Shown here in pieces: positions 10,920 through 21,965 of a stretch of DNA of 64,000 nt (its first letter is position 1; each line of letters opens with the position of its first letter). The notes beneath the pieces were generated by a model, which did not search any database, was not told the origin of the DNA, and was given only the letters and a program-made list of their open reading frames with translations. Origin of the DNA: Mycolicibacterium porcinum (GTDB lineage Bacteria; Actinomycetota; Actinomycetes; Mycobacteriales; Mycobacteriaceae); contig MSTD01000028.1 of NCBI GenBank assembly GCA_001942045.1, forward strand, positions 1 through 64,000, read 5' to 3'. The position numbers and the translations under genes are program-made.

Positions 10920-12167
10920 CTACTTTTTGTCGTACTTCGCCTCATGCTCGTCCTCGGAGCCTTCGCTCCCGCGTTGCAACAGGGGTATCAGTGTCACCAC
11001 GATCGCCACCACGATGGCGGCCGCGACGACCGCACCGGTGTAGCGCGGATCGAAGAAAATCGTGGCTGCGGCGCCGAAAGCGATGATGCCGACCCACAGG
11101 TAAATCAGGAGCACGGCGCGACGATGCGAGTGGCCGATCTGCAGCAGCCGGTGATGCAGGTGCATCTTGTCGGGGCTGAGCGGGCTGCGGCCGGCCCGGG
11201 TGCGCCGCACGATGGCCAGCAACGTGTCCAGCGCGGGCACCAGCATCACGGCGATCACCAGGAGGAACGGCGACATCAGGGCGAACACGTCGCGGGCGCC
11301 GTAGGCGTTCTGCGAGATCGGTCCGGCGGCCGTCGTCGACGCCGCACCCAGCATCAGGCCGATCAGCATCGAGCCTGAGTCGCCCATGAAGATCTTGGCC
11401 CGGTGGAAGTTGTGCGGCAGGAAGCCCAGGCAGGCCCCCGCGAGCACCACCGAGATCACCGCGGGCGGGTAGAACAGGACGTCGCCGCCGTGGTCCCGCA
11501 GCAGCCCGACCGAGAAGATACAGATGGCCAGGGCCGTGATGAGGCCGAGCCCGGCCGCCAGCCCGTCGAGTCCGTCGACGAAGTTCATCGCGTTGACGAT
11601 CGACACCGTGAGCGCGAGTGTCAGCAGGATCGACGACACCTGGTCGAGCACGATGGTGCCCACTCCCCCGAACGGGATGTAGAGCACACTCCAGGCCACC
11701 CCCATCGTGACCAGCACGCTCGCCGCGGTGATCTGGCCGGCGAATTTGGTCAGCGCGTCCAGCCCCCAACGGTCGTCGATCAGCCCGATCGCCATGATGA
11801 GCCCGCCGGCGACGACGACCGCGGGCATACCGGTGGAGTAGACGAATCCGCGAGTGAGGGCCGGCAGTTGGGAGGCCAACAACACCGCGGCGGCCACGCC
11901 GATGTACATCGCCAGCCCGCCCATCCGCGGGATCGGCTGCACGTGGACGTCGCGTTCGCGCGGGTAGGCGACGGCGCCGATCCGGATGGCCAGCACGCGC
12001 ACCCACCCGGTGGCGAAGTACGTGATGATCGCGGCGGTGAGTCCGACCAGCGCCAGCTCACGCAGCGGCACACCGGCACCTCGGTCAGACAGCGCGAGAA
12101 GCCCGGAGTTGACCGCGGGAATCACTGCGTCACCGGCCGACATCACCGATGAACCGTACTGCAGCAA
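10920..12167 (-). CDS. wecA: Decaprenyl-phosphate GlcNAc-1-phosphate transferase (WecA/Rfe)
   Basis: This integral membrane enzyme transfers GlcNAc-1-phosphate from UDP-GlcNAc to decaprenyl phosphate, starting the linker that joins arabinogalactan to peptidoglycan. Conserved cytoplasmic motifs of the GT4/MraY-WecA family are present: PRMGGLAMY, IGLIDDRWGLDALTKF, NAMNFVDGLDGLAAG, FMGDSGSMLIG and the HIHH-like MHLHHRLLQIGHSHRR. About ten or eleven membrane helices are evident. The frame is open to 12242, inside the Sua5 gene. I chose TTG 12167, giving MLQYGSS, because relatives begin MQYG and a GGAG lies about 10 nt before it; ATG near 12143 is an alternative. It follows the Sua5 gene by 7 bp. 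Confidence 0.93.
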   Translation of the reverse strand: MLQYGSSVMSAGDAVIPAVNSGLLALSDRGAGVPLRELALVGLTAAIITYFATGWVRVLAIRIGAVAYPRERDVHVQPIPRMGGLAMYIGVAAAVLLASQLPALTRGFVYSTGMPAVVVAGGLIMAIGLIDDRWGLDALTKFAGQITAASVLVTMGVAWSVLYIPFGGVGTIVLDQVSSILLTLALTVSIVNAMNFVDGLDGLAAGLGLITALAICIFSVGLLRDHGGDVLFYPPAVISVVLAGACLGFLPHNFHRAKIFMGDSGSMLIGLMLGAASTTAAGPISQNAYGARDVFALMSPFLLVIAVMLVPALDTLLAIVRRTRAGRSPLSPDKMHLHHRLLQIGHSHRRAVLLIYLWVGIIAFGAAATIFFDPRYTGAVVAAAIVVAIVVTLIPLLQRGSEGSEDEHEAKYDKK

Positions 12168-12174
12168 GCTGAGA

Positions 12175-12837
12175 TCACTCCGTAGGTGTTGTTGTGAGCG
12201 TGGACGTTTCCACGCCGACGACCCTAGCGATGTCGGCCGCACTGATCGGGCCGGTCCGCAGGATGCGCGGCTGGGCGCCGGTGAGGTCGACGATGGTGGA
12301 TGCGGCCTGCTGTTCGGCGGGCCCGCCGTCGAGATAGACCTCGACCTTGTCGCCGAGTTGCTCCTGTGCCTGCGCTGCGGTCACTGCGGCGGGCTGGCCC
12401 GAGACATTGGCACTCGACTGCGCCATGGGGCCGACTTCGCGCAGCAGCTCGATGGCCACCGGGTGCAGCGGCATCCGGAGCATGACGCTGCCGTTGGCGT
12501 CCCCGAGATCCCACTGCAGTGACGGTGCCTGCGTCACCACCAGACTCAGAGCGCCCGGCCAGAACGCCCGGATCAGTTCACGGGCCGCCGCCGGGACCGA
12601 ATAGACCAGGCCATCGATCGTGTTCCACGAACCGACGAACACCCCGACCGGCATGTTGCGGCCCCGGCCCTTGGCGGCCAGCAGCGCACCCACCGCCTCC
12701 GAGTCGAACGCGTCGGCGCCGATGCCGTACACGGTGTCGGTCGGCATCACCACGAGTCGGCCGCCCTTGACCGCGCTGATCGCCGAGGCGATACCTGTCG
12801 CACGCTGATCGGCATCGGTGCAATCGAAGATGGTCAT
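12175..12837 (-). CDS. L-threonylcarbamoyladenylate synthase (Sua5/YrdC family)
   Basis: The 220-residue protein makes threonylcarbamoyl-AMP, the precursor of the t6A modification of ANN-decoding tRNAs. YrdC-domain motifs are PTDTVYGIGADA (residues 33-44), the K/R-rich loop AAKGRGRNMPVGVFV, WPGALSLV and the SSANVSGQPA segment that binds nucleotide. It has no long C-terminal Sua5 domain, so it is a TsaC-like short form. It lies between prmC and wecA on one strand, with a GGGGAG ribosome site just upstream. Confidence 0.92.
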   Translation of the reverse strand: MTIFDCTDADQRATGIASAISAVKGGRLVVMPTDTVYGIGADAFDSEAVGALLAAKGRGRNMPVGVFVGSWNTIDGLVYSVPAAARELIRAFWPGALSLVVTQAPSLQWDLGDANGSVMLRMPLHPVAIELLREVGPMAQSSANVSGQPAAVTAAQAQEQLGDKVEVYLDGGPAEQQAASTIVDLTGAQPRILRTGPISAADIARVVGVETSTLTTTPTE

Positions 12838-12867
12838 GTCGGCTCCCCGGTCGGTGCGCGCATCAGC

Positions 12868-13713
12868 TCAGCTTCTCCCAATCCGAGTCGCCGTCACAAA
12901 GCGGGGTCGACCGGCGAGGTCGCGGCGCGCGGTGACCTCGGTGAAATGTCCGTCACGGGCGAACACGTCGACGCACAGCTCGGATGTGCTGTCGTCATGT
13001 TCGACGGCGCACGGCGCGCCGACGCGCAACCACCTGGCGGCCAGCGTGACGATCGGCCGGATCACCGACATGCCATCGGGGCCGCCGAACAACGCGGATG
13101 AGGGATCATGCTCGGCCACTTCGGGTTCCAGTATCGCAGCCTCGGGGATATAGGGCGGGTTCGACACCAGCAGGTCCACCAGACCGTCGAGTTCGGGCAG
13201 TAGTCCGGCCGCGGTGACGTCGGCATCCACGATCTCGACGCGCGTCCCCGCAGCGTTACGACGGGCGAATTCCAGCGCCGCGGGCGAGTTCTCAACCGCA
13301 AGTACCCGGGCGCCGGGCCAGTGTGCGGCCAGCCCAAGCGCCAACGCACCGGACCCCGTGCACAGGTCCACGATCACCGGATTCTCCGGAAGTTGTTGTG
13401 CGCAAGCCCATTCCAACAGCGCCTCGGTCTCCGGTCGCGGGATGAACACCCCGGGGCCGACTTCGAGCGTCAACGCACCGAACGGTGCGGTGCCGAGAAT
13501 GTGTTGCAACGGAATCCGCCGGGACCGCGCCGCGACGAGTTCGTCGTAGGCCTGCTCGAAGCCTTCACCGGGCTCGTCGAGAAACATGAGCCGGCCGCGC
13601 TCGACGCCTGCGGCATGGGCGGCCAGTAATTCCGCGTCGATGCGGGCAGATGCGACGCCGGCGGCAGCCAGGCGTTCGGTTGCGGCCTGGATCGCCTGCC
13701 GCACGCGGGTCAT
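12868..13713 (-). CDS. prmC: Peptide chain release factor glutamine methyltransferase
   Basis: PrmC (HemK) methylates the Gln of the GGQ motif of release factors using SAM. The 281-residue protein has the SAM site [15 protein letters not shown] and the catalytic NPPY in [14 protein letters not shown]. Its start overlaps the stop of prfA by four bases (ATGA), so the enzyme and one of its substrates are translationally coupled, a common arrangement in bacteria. Confidence 0.96.
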   Translation of the reverse strand: MTRVRQAIQAATERLAAAGVASARIDAELLAAHAAGVERGRLMFLDEPGEGFEQAYDELVAARSRRIPLQHILGTAPFGALTLEVGPGVFIPRPETEALLEWACAQQLPENPVIVDLCTGSGALALGLAAHWPGARVLAVENSPAALEFARRNAAGTRVEIVDADVTAAGLLPELDGLVDLLVSNPPYIPEAAILEPEVAEHDPSSALFGGPDGMSVIRPIVTLAARWLRVGAPCAVEHDDSTSELCVDVFARDGHFTEVTARRDLAGRPRFVTATRIGRS

Positions 13714-14786
13714 GACTGCTGCTGCAGCCGAGCCTGCTTGTCGGCGGCGGCAAGTGCGTCGAGCAGCGGGTCCATATCGCCGTCGAGCACCTGGTCGAGG
13801 TTGTGTGCCTTGAAGTTGATGCGGTGGTCGGCGATGCGGTTCTCGGGGAAGTTGTACGTCCGGATCCGCTCGCTGCGGTCGACGGTCCGGATCTGGCTGG
13901 CGCGGTCGGCTGACGCGTCGGCGGACGCCTGCTCCTCAGCCAGCGCCTGCAGTCGCGCGGCGAGCACCACCATGGCCCGGGCCTTGTTCTGCAGCTGCGA
14001 CCGCTCGTTCTGGCAGGTCACGACGATCCCCGTGGGCAGATGGGTGATGCGGACCGCGGAGTCCGTCGTGTTCACGCCCTGGCCGCCCTTGCCCGAGGAC
14101 CGGTAGACGTCGATGCGCAGATCGGATTCGTCGATCTGGACCTGCTCGACGTCTTCGGGCTCGGGGTAGACCAGCACGCCCGCGGCCGAGGTGTGCACGC
14201 GGCCTTGCGATTCGGTGACGGGCACGCGCTGCACCCGGTGCACACCGCCTTCGAACTTCATCCGCGACCAGACGCCGTCGGCCGAATCGCCCTTACTGGC
14301 GATGGTGATGGTGGCGTCCTTGTAGCCGCCGAGATCCGACCACGTCTCATCGAGCACGGTGACGGTCCAGCCGTGGCGTTCGGCGTACCGGATGTACATG
14401 CGGGCCAGGTCGGCGGCGAACAGCGCCGACTCTTCCCCGCCTTCCCCGGACTTGACCTCAAGCACGATGTCGTCGGCATCGTGCGGGTCACGGGGTGCGA
14501 GCTGATCGGTCAGCTGGGCGTCGAGTTCGGCCACCTTGGCGGTCAGCTCGTCCACCTCGGCGGCGAAGCTGGCGTCGTCGGCCGCGAGTTCGCGGGCGGC
14601 TTCCAGGTCGCCGCGGGCGGCTTCGAGCTTGCGGTAGGTCCCCACGACGGGCGAGACCTGGGCGAAGCGCCGGCCCACCTTGCGGGCGGCGGAGGCGTCG
14701 GCGTGCAGGTTGGGGTCGGCGAGCTGGCGCTCGAGGTCGGCGTGCTCAGCGAGCAGCGCCTCGATCGCGGGTGCGGTGTCTGTCAC
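13710..14786 (-). CDS. prfA: Peptide chain release factor 1
   Basis: RF1 reads UAA and UAG stop codons. In the 358-residue protein the stop-codon recognition tripeptide PVT is at residues 189-191 ([14 protein letters not shown]), of the RF1 PxT type, and the peptidyl hydrolysis motif GGQ is at 234-236 (SGKGGQGVN). The start is GTG 14786 behind a good AGGAGGA ribosome site. It is followed by prmC with a 4-bp overlap. Confidence 0.97.
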   Translation of the reverse strand: MTDTAPAIEALLAEHADLERQLADPNLHADASAARKVGRRFAQVSPVVGTYRKLEAARGDLEAARELAADDASFAAEVDELTAKVAELDAQLTDQLAPRDPHDADDIVLEVKSGEGGEESALFAADLARMYIRYAERHGWTVTVLDETWSDLGGYKDATITIASKGDSADGVWSRMKFEGGVHRVQRVPVTESQGRVHTSAAGVLVYPEPEDVEQVQIDESDLRIDVYRSSGKGGQGVNTTDSAVRITHLPTGIVVTCQNERSQLQNKARAMVVLAARLQALAEEQASADASADRASQIRTVDRSERIRTYNFPENRIADHRINFKAHNLDQVLDGDMDPLLDALAAADKQARLQQQS

Positions 14787-14837
14787 GTCAACGTCCTCCT
14801 ACTCATGCCGACGGGTTTGTTCCCGGAAACGAGAACA

Positions 14838-14874
14838 GCGCCCAGATCTGACGCGAATGCGACAGATCGGGCGC
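14838..14874 (-). terminator. Hairpin downstream of rpmE
   Basis: Minus-strand arms GCGCCC-GATCTG and CAGATC-TGGGCGC form an imperfect stem, followed by TGTTCTCGTTT. It lies in the 100-bp gap between rpmE and prfA, so it probably ends or attenuates rpmE transcription; the U tract is weak. Confidence 0.5.
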
Positions 14875-14885
14875 CGTTGACGTAG

Positions 14886-15125
14886 CTACTTGTCGGCTGC
14901 AGCCGTCTCGCCGGCAGGCTTGCGCTTGCCGTACCGCTTCTCGAAGCGGGCCACGCGGCCGCCGCTGTCGAGGATCTTCTGCTTGCCGGTGTAGAACGGG
15001 TGGCACTGCGAGCAGACCTCGACCACAATCTGGCCGCTCTGCTTGGTGCTACGGGTCTGGAAGGTATTGCCGCAACCACAGTGCACCGTGGTCTCGACAT
15101 ACTCAGGGTGAATGCCTGTTTTCAT
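14886..15125 (-). CDS. rpmE: 50S ribosomal protein L31, zinc-binding (C+) type
   Basis: The 79-residue protein starts [20 protein letters not shown] at ATG 15125 behind GAGGAAC. The frame continues upstream to 15203 but relatives start here. Cysteines in CGCG and [12 protein letters not shown] make the zinc site of the C+ form, which zinc-starved cells replace with a C- paralogue elsewhere in the genome. It is a ribosome intersubunit bridge protein. It stands between the acyl-CoA synthetase gene upstream and prfA downstream. Confidence 0.97.
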   Translation of the reverse strand: MKTGIHPEYVETTVHCGCGNTFQTRSTKQSGQIVVEVCSQCHPFYTGKQKILDSGGRVARFEKRYGKRKPAGETAAADK

Positions 15126-15271
15126 GGGTTCCTCTTCAATCGTTGGCCCGGGTCGCCCGCAATTCAGATGGACGTGAACCGGGACCGAGGGTCGGCGGTC
15201 CATTATGCCAGGTCAACCGCCAACAGCCTAAACGCGCGATGACCGGCCACTATTCCTGCCCGGGATCGGGG

Positions 15272-16825
15272 TCAAATTTGTGCGTAGACCGTGCCGTCGC
15301 GCTTCCAGAGGACCCGGCCGGCCGGATCCGCACCGCGTGCGACGAGTTCACGCTTGAGGATCTTGTTGGTCGCGGTGGTGGGCAGATCCTCGGCGATCCA
15401 GACGTACCGCGGCCAGGATTTCGGTGACAGATCCTGCTGCTGCGCCAGGAAGGCGCCGAAATCTTCTGGGGTGAGCTCCTGGCCGTCGCGCAGCACGATG
15501 GCGGCCATCACCTGGTCGCCGACGAACTCGTCGGGCACCGGATAGACCGCTACGCGGCTGATCACCGGCTGCCGCAACAGGATCCGCTCGATGGGGGCCG
15601 CGGTGATGTTCTCGCCGTCCACCCGCATCCAGTCCGCGGTGCGCCCGGCCAGATAGATCCAGCCGTCGGCGTCCCGGTAGGCCAGGTCGCCCGACCAGTA
15701 CATGCCGTGCCGCAGCCGTTCGTCGGTCGCGCCCTTGTCGTTGTGGTAGCCGCGGAACATCCCGCTGCCGTTGGTATTGACGAGTTCGCCGGTGGCGGCA
15801 TCGGCGTTGATCAGGGCGCCGGTGCCATCGAATTGTGCGACCTCGCATTCGGTGACGGTCTCCGGGTCGTAGATCGCCACTCCGGGGAACCCCTGGCCGA
15901 CGCTGCCCGCAGGCGTGCCCTCGGAGCGGGTGATGATGATGGCGAGTTCGGTCGAACCGAAGCCGTCCCACACGCTGCAGCCGAACCGCCGACTGAACTC
16001 GTCGATGTCACGGTCAGCCGCCTCGTTGCCGAACGCCACGCGCAGCGGGTTGTCGTGGTCGTCGGGCCGCTCCGGGGTGGCCAGGATGTAGGCCAGCGGC
16101 TTGCCGACATAGTTCATGTAGGTGGCGCCGTAGCGGCGGATGTCCGGTAGGAAGCCGGACGCGGAGAACTGTGCCGGCGCCATGGCCGCACCCGAGCTGA
16201 GCGCGACGCCCCACCCCGCGTAGACGCCGTTCGAGTGGAACAGCGGCATGGCCAGATAGCAGGTGTCCGCCGGGGTGAGGTCGTAACGCTGCACCAGCGC
16301 CGCGGCGGAGAACAGCACGATGGAGTGCGCCACCTGCACGGCCTTGGGTTCGCCGCTGGTGCCCGAGGTGAAGATCATCATGAAGGTGTCGTCGGGCCCG
16401 ACCTCGCGGTGCGGGGTGAATTCCCGCTGCGACCAGGTGGTGTCCGACACGTTGATGACGGTGACACCAGGAAGGTCGACGCCGTCGAGCAGCGCACGAT
16501 GCTGGTCGTCGACGAGGACGATCTGGCACTCCACGCGGGCGATGTCGCGGGCCAGCGCCTGGCCGCGACGGGTGTTGTTGATACCGCACAGCACGTAACC
16601 GCCGAGTGCGGCGGCGGCCAGCGCGGTCAGCATGTCGGGGGTGTTGCCCAGGAGCGTGCCGACGTGCAGGGGCCGCTGCGGATCGGCCATCGCGATCAGC
16701 GTGGCCGCCTGAGCCTTCGCCTCCGCGATGTGCTCGCGCCAGGTCCAAGTACGTTCGCCGTACTTGACGGCGACCGTGTCGCCCCCTTCGCGCTCGCGGA
16801 GCAACTGCTGCAGCGTGTCGGCCAT
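15272..16825 (-). CDS. Fatty-acyl-CoA synthetase (FadD17-like ANL enzyme)
   Basis: The 517-residue ANL-superfamily enzyme activates a fatty or other carboxylic acid to acyl-AMP and acyl-CoA. Motifs: P-loop MIFTSGTSGEPKAVQ, DGFGSTE, the SGDLAYRDADGWIYLAGRTADWMRVDGENI hinge region (A8) and terminal K in ATNKILKRELV. It resembles mycobacterial FadD17 in wording (NYVGKPLAYILATPE, PIERILLRQP). The substrate cannot be read. ATG 16825 (MADTLQQLL) is preferred over the in-frame TTG 16840, which sits against the -10 box. A divergent TetR gene and an operator-like dyad lie upstream, implying substrate-responsive control. Confidence 0.88.
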   Translation of the reverse strand: MADTLQQLLREREGGDTVAVKYGERTWTWREHIAEAKAQAATLIAMADPQRPLHVGTLLGNTPDMLTALAAAALGGYVLCGINNTRRGQALARDIARVECQIVLVDDQHRALLDGVDLPGVTVINVSDTTWSQREFTPHREVGPDDTFMMIFTSGTSGEPKAVQVAHSIVLFSAAALVQRYDLTPADTCYLAMPLFHSNGVYAGWGVALSSGAAMAPAQFSASGFLPDIRRYGATYMNYVGKPLAYILATPERPDDHDNPLRVAFGNEAADRDIDEFSRRFGCSVWDGFGSTELAIIITRSEGTPAGSVGQGFPGVAIYDPETVTECEVAQFDGTGALINADAATGELVNTNGSGMFRGYHNDKGATDERLRHGMYWSGDLAYRDADGWIYLAGRTADWMRVDGENITAAPIERILLRQPVISRVAVYPVPDEFVGDQVMAAIVLRDGQELTPEDFGAFLAQQQDLSPKSWPRYVWIAEDLPTTATNKILKRELVARGADPAGRVLWKRDGTVYAQI

Positions 16826-16850
16826 CCGATGATTCCCCAAAGGTTAGTGA

Positions 16851-16868
16851 ACAGATTTAGAAAACTGT
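16851..16868. promoter_or_regulatory. Operator-like dyad between acyl-CoA synthetase and TetR genes
   Basis: ACAGATTTAGAAAACTGT is an imperfect palindrome in an AT-rich patch of a GC-rich intergenic region. For the minus-strand synthetase it lies between a -10 (TAACCT, 16841-16846) and the -35 position. For the plus-strand TetR gene it lies just upstream of TACCAT (16870-16875). A regulator bound here could repress both genes. Confidence 0.55.
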
Positions 16869-16911
16869 CTACCATGGTTGTGGCGCGAGGAGATACACCC
16901 TTGGCAGAATC

Positions 16912-17556
16912 ATGTACCTAACCCCATCGGAAGACCAGGAGACGCAGGAGTTGACCAGCACCACGGCACCCCGCAGCGTGCGAGATCGACTGATCGACGC
17001 TGCCGAGGAATGCCTGCGGACCAAGGGCATTCGAGCGACCACGGTCTCCGAGGTAGCCGAGGCCGCCGGGGTGTCCCGCGGGTGGCTCTACCGCCACTTT
17101 CCCGACAAGGTGACATTACTGGGCGCCGTGATCGTCCGCCTCAACGACACGTTCTGGTCGGAAGCCCAGGCGATGCTCGAGCAGATCGACGGCCTGGATC
17201 GCCAGATCGCCTGGGGTGTCACCAACGGTCTGCGGGCCTACGACGATCCCGGCGCGGTGTTGATGAAACTGCGCACCGACGAACCCGAGGAGTTCGCCGC
17301 CTGCGCGGGCGCCGGGGTGCAGGGCATGATCCCCGACCTGGCCGAATTCTGGTCACCGTATCTGGCGGCCGCCCGCGACCGCGGCGAGGTGCGCGCCGAC
17401 ATCGACATCGCTGAGGCATCGGAATGGGTTGCGCGAGTATTGATCTCGCTGGCGACCGTACCGGGGAACACGTTGGACCCCAGTGACGAGGACGCAGTGC
17501 TGGCCCAGGTTCGCCGCTATTTGATGCCCGGGTTACGCCCCGATCCAACCGCCTGA
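16912..17556 (+). CDS. TetR family transcriptional regulator
   Basis: The 214-residue protein has an N-terminal helix-turn-helix (IRATTVSEVAEAAGVSRGWLYRHFPDK, given here in outline) at about residues 35-60 and an acidic ligand-binding C-terminal domain. It is divergent from the FadD17-like gene with a shared dyad, so the simplest reading is a repressor responsive to an acyl-CoA or related lipid. The start is ATG 16912; an in-frame TTG at 16951 is also possible. Convergent with rho, separated by a bidirectional terminator. Confidence 0.88.
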   Translation: MYLTPSEDQETQELTSTTAPRSVRDRLIDAAEECLRTKGIRATTVSEVAEAAGVSRGWLYRHFPDKVTLLGAVIVRLNDTFWSEAQAMLEQIDGLDRQIAWGVTNGLRAYDDPGAVLMKLRTDEPEEFAACAGAGVQGMIPDLAEFWSPYLAAARDRGEVRADIDIAEASEWVARVLISLATVPGNTLDPSDEDAVLAQVRRYLMPGLRPDPTA

Positions 17557-17565
17557 CAGCACGCA

Positions 17566-17592
17566 AAAAGCCCCCGAAAATCGGGGGCTTTT
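17566..17592. terminator. Bidirectional intrinsic terminator between tetR-type gene and rho
   Basis: AAAAGCCCCCGA-AAA-TCGGGGGCTTTT is a perfect 12-bp inverted repeat with an A run on one side and a T run on the other, so it works as a canonical intrinsic terminator in both directions. It is one of the few textbook terminators in the window. Confidence 0.9.
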
Positions 17593-17605
17593 CACGTTGT
17601 CGTTG

Positions 17606-19600
17606 TTAGTCGACGTCCATCGAGCCGGGAGCGGTCTTGGAGACCTGGACCAGGAACTCGTAGTTGTTCTTGGTCTTGCGCAGCTGGCTCATCAGCAGGT
17701 CGATGGCCTGGTGGCTGTCCAGCCCGGACAGCACGCGACGCAGCTTGTGCACGATCGCGAACTCGTCGGGGCTGAGCAGCAGCTCATCCTTGCGGGTGCC
17801 CGACGGGTTGACGTCGACGGCCGGGAACACCCGGCGCTCGGCGATCTTGCGATCGAGCTTGAGCTCGGCGTTACCGGTGCCCTTGAACTCCTCGAAGATC
17901 ACGGTGTCGCCGGTCGAACCGGTCTCGACCATCGCCGTGGCGATGATGGTCAGCGAGCCGCCATGCTCGATGTTGCGGGCCGCGCCGAGGAACCGCTTCG
18001 GCGGGTACAGCGCGGTGGAGTCAACACCACCGGACAGGATGCGGCCCGAGGCCGGAGACGCGTTGTTGTATGCGCGGCCCAGACGGGTGATCGAGTCCAG
18101 CAGCACGACGACGTCCTTGCCCTGCTCGACCAGGCGCTTGGCCCGCTCGATCGCCAGCTCGGCCGCCTGGGTGTGGTCTGACGGCGGACGGTCGAAGGTC
18201 GAGGCGATGACCTCACCCTTCACTGACCGCTGCATGTCGGTGACCTCTTCCGGACGCTCGTCGACGAGCACCACCATCAGGTGGCATTCCGGGTTGTTCT
18301 TGGTGATCGCGTTGGCGATGTCCTGCATGATCGTGGTCTTACCGGCCTTGGGTGGCGACACGATCAGGGCACGCTGACCCTTACCGATCGGCATGATCAG
18401 ATCGATGACACGGGTGGTCAGCCGCTCGGGCGTGGTCTCAAGCCGCAACCGCTGGTTCGGGTACAGCGGGGTCAGCTTGGTGAAGTCGGGCCGATTCTTG
18501 GCCGCCTCGACCGGACCGCCGTTGACGCTGTCCAGGCGCACCAGCGGGTTGAACTTCTGCCGCGGGTTGTTGCCGCCGCCCTCGCCCTCCCGGGGCACCC
18601 GGACCGCACCGGTGACCGCGTCGCCGCGGCGCAGACCGTTCTTGCGCACCATGTTCATGGAGACGTAGACATCGTTCGGCCCGGCCAGGTAGCCCGACGT
18701 CCGGACGAACGCGTAGTTGTCCAGGACGTCGAGGATGCCGGCGACCGGCTGGACGACGTCGTCCTCGCGCAGCTCGGTGTCGTTGCCGCCCTCGCCGCCA
18801 CGCTCTCCGCGGCGACGACGGTCGCGGTCACGGAACCGGCGGCCGCGACGACCCTGACGGCCTTCGCCGTCGCTGTCGTCGTCGTTGTTGTTGCCCGAGG
18901 AGTGACCGCCCCGGTTCTGCTGGTTGTCCTGCTGATCCGACTGGTCGCGGGTCTGACCCTTGTCCTGCTTCTGGTCGCGTTTGTCGTCCTGCTTCTGATC
19001 GCGCTTGTCGTCCTGCTTGTTGTCGGCCTTGTTCTCGCCGTCGGACTGCTCACGCTTCTCGCGGCGTTCCTGACGCTCACGCTTGTCCTGCTTCGCAGGC
19101 TTTTCCTGCTGCTCAGCAGCCGGCTCGGCGTCCTTGGTGTCGCCCTCGCCCTTGGCCTCGGCCTTCGCCTCGACCTTGGCGCCCTCGTTGCCCGCCTCGT
19201 CCTTGGCGTCGGCGGCCGGGGCACCGGCCTGACGCGAGGAACCCCGGCGCTCGCGGCGACGCGGCGCGGGCTGTTCAGCGGCCTCGGCACCGGCGTCCGG
19301 CTGGGCATCGGCGGGAGCTTGCTGTGGTGCTTCGGTGGCACCGTTGGACTCGCCCTGGTGGGCGCGAATAGCTGCGATCAATTCACTCTTGCGCAAACCG
19401 GACGCGCCTTCAACACCGATTTCCTTGGCCAGCGCGCGCAGCTCAGGCAGCACCATGGTCGACAGCGACGCGGGCCGGGCGCTCGAAGCGCGCCGCGCAG
19501 CCGCGGTGTCAGTGGTCTCGGTGCTTTCAGATGTCACGGCGTTCGGTAGATCTCCAGCGCCATTCGCACTGTCAGCCGTGAAGAGGTCCGTATCTGTCAC
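17606..19600 (-). CDS. rho: Transcription termination factor Rho
   Basis: The 664-residue hexameric RNA helicase ends transcription. The C-terminal two-thirds carry the OB-fold primary RNA site (ILDVLDNYAFVRTSGYLAGPNDVYV), Walker A SPPKAGKTTIMQ, Walker B LMVVLVDERPEEV, Q-loop and R-loop (DSITRLGRAYNNASPASGR). The N-terminus (DLFTADSANGAG) is followed by a SAP-like Rho-N segment (LSTMVLPELRALAKEIGV), then about 190 residues of low complexity rich in Glu, Lys, Asp, Gln and Arg with KQDDKRDQ-type repeats. Such inserts are typical of Actinobacteria. GTG 19600 behind AAGGAAA is the start; the frame is open to 19663. Confidence 0.96.
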   Translation of the reverse strand: MTDTDLFTADSANGAGDLPNAVTSESTETTDTAAARRASSARPASLSTMVLPELRALAKEIGVEGASGLRKSELIAAIRAHQGESNGATEAPQQAPADAQPDAGAEAAEQPAPRRRERRGSSRQAGAPAADAKDEAGNEGAKVEAKAEAKGEGDTKDAEPAAEQQEKPAKQDKRERQERREKREQSDGENKADNKQDDKRDQKQDDKRDQKQDKGQTRDQSDQQDNQQNRGGHSSGNNNDDDSDGEGRQGRRGRRFRDRDRRRRGERGGEGGNDTELREDDVVQPVAGILDVLDNYAFVRTSGYLAGPNDVYVSMNMVRKNGLRRGDAVTGAVRVPREGEGGGNNPRQKFNPLVRLDSVNGGPVEAAKNRPDFTKLTPLYPNQRLRLETTPERLTTRVIDLIMPIGKGQRALIVSPPKAGKTTIMQDIANAITKNNPECHLMVVLVDERPEEVTDMQRSVKGEVIASTFDRPPSDHTQAAELAIERAKRLVEQGKDVVVLLDSITRLGRAYNNASPASGRILSGGVDSTALYPPKRFLGAARNIEHGGSLTIIATAMVETGSTGDTVIFEEFKGTGNAELKLDRKIAERRVFPAVDVNPSGTRKDELLLSPDEFAIVHKLRRVLSGLDSHQAIDLLMSQLRKTKNNYEFLVQVSKTAPGSMDVD

Positions 19601-19911
19601 GGATTTCCTTTCTTTCCCCCGCTCATCAGGTCGTGCGAGGGTTCCCCAAAGGTCGATGCGCATTCAGCCGAAACGCTGAACACGTAGCTCACACCGTCGC
19701 CTGCGCAACGGCGATCGCCAGGGTTCGCCGAGATGGCGAACCGTCAGTCCACGAGTAGAACACAAGAAGATTGGGTGGTCGTCCTGGTGTCGACGCAGGC
19801 AGAGACCCTGCGAGTGCTGGACGAGAGCGAGAATAACTCGCTTTGGTGAAGTAATCAAGCAACGTCAACGCTGGGCGTGTGGCGTTCACTTCTTCTTGTG
19901 CCGCTCAATCG
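19601..19911 (-). promoter_or_regulatory. Long rho leader with promoter and hairpin
   Basis: The 311-bp gap between rho and thrB holds a promoter on the minus strand: TTGATT (19853-19858), 17-nt spacer, TATTCT (19830-19835). Transcription would start near 19823, giving a leader of about 220 nt. Inside it GGTTCGCC-gagat-GGCGAACC (19722-19742) is a perfect 8-bp hairpin. A long 5' leader is the setting in which Rho controls its own synthesis in other bacteria. No independent gene is seen. Confidence 0.65.

Positions 19912-21961
<2,050 letters not shown>

Positions 21962-21965
<4 letters not shown>

Noticed and set aside
19601..19663. Earlier ATG start of rho at 19663
   Set aside because: GTG 19600 has a good AAGGAAA site and gives the N-terminus known from M. 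tuberculosis Rho; the extra 21 residues lack a ribosome site.
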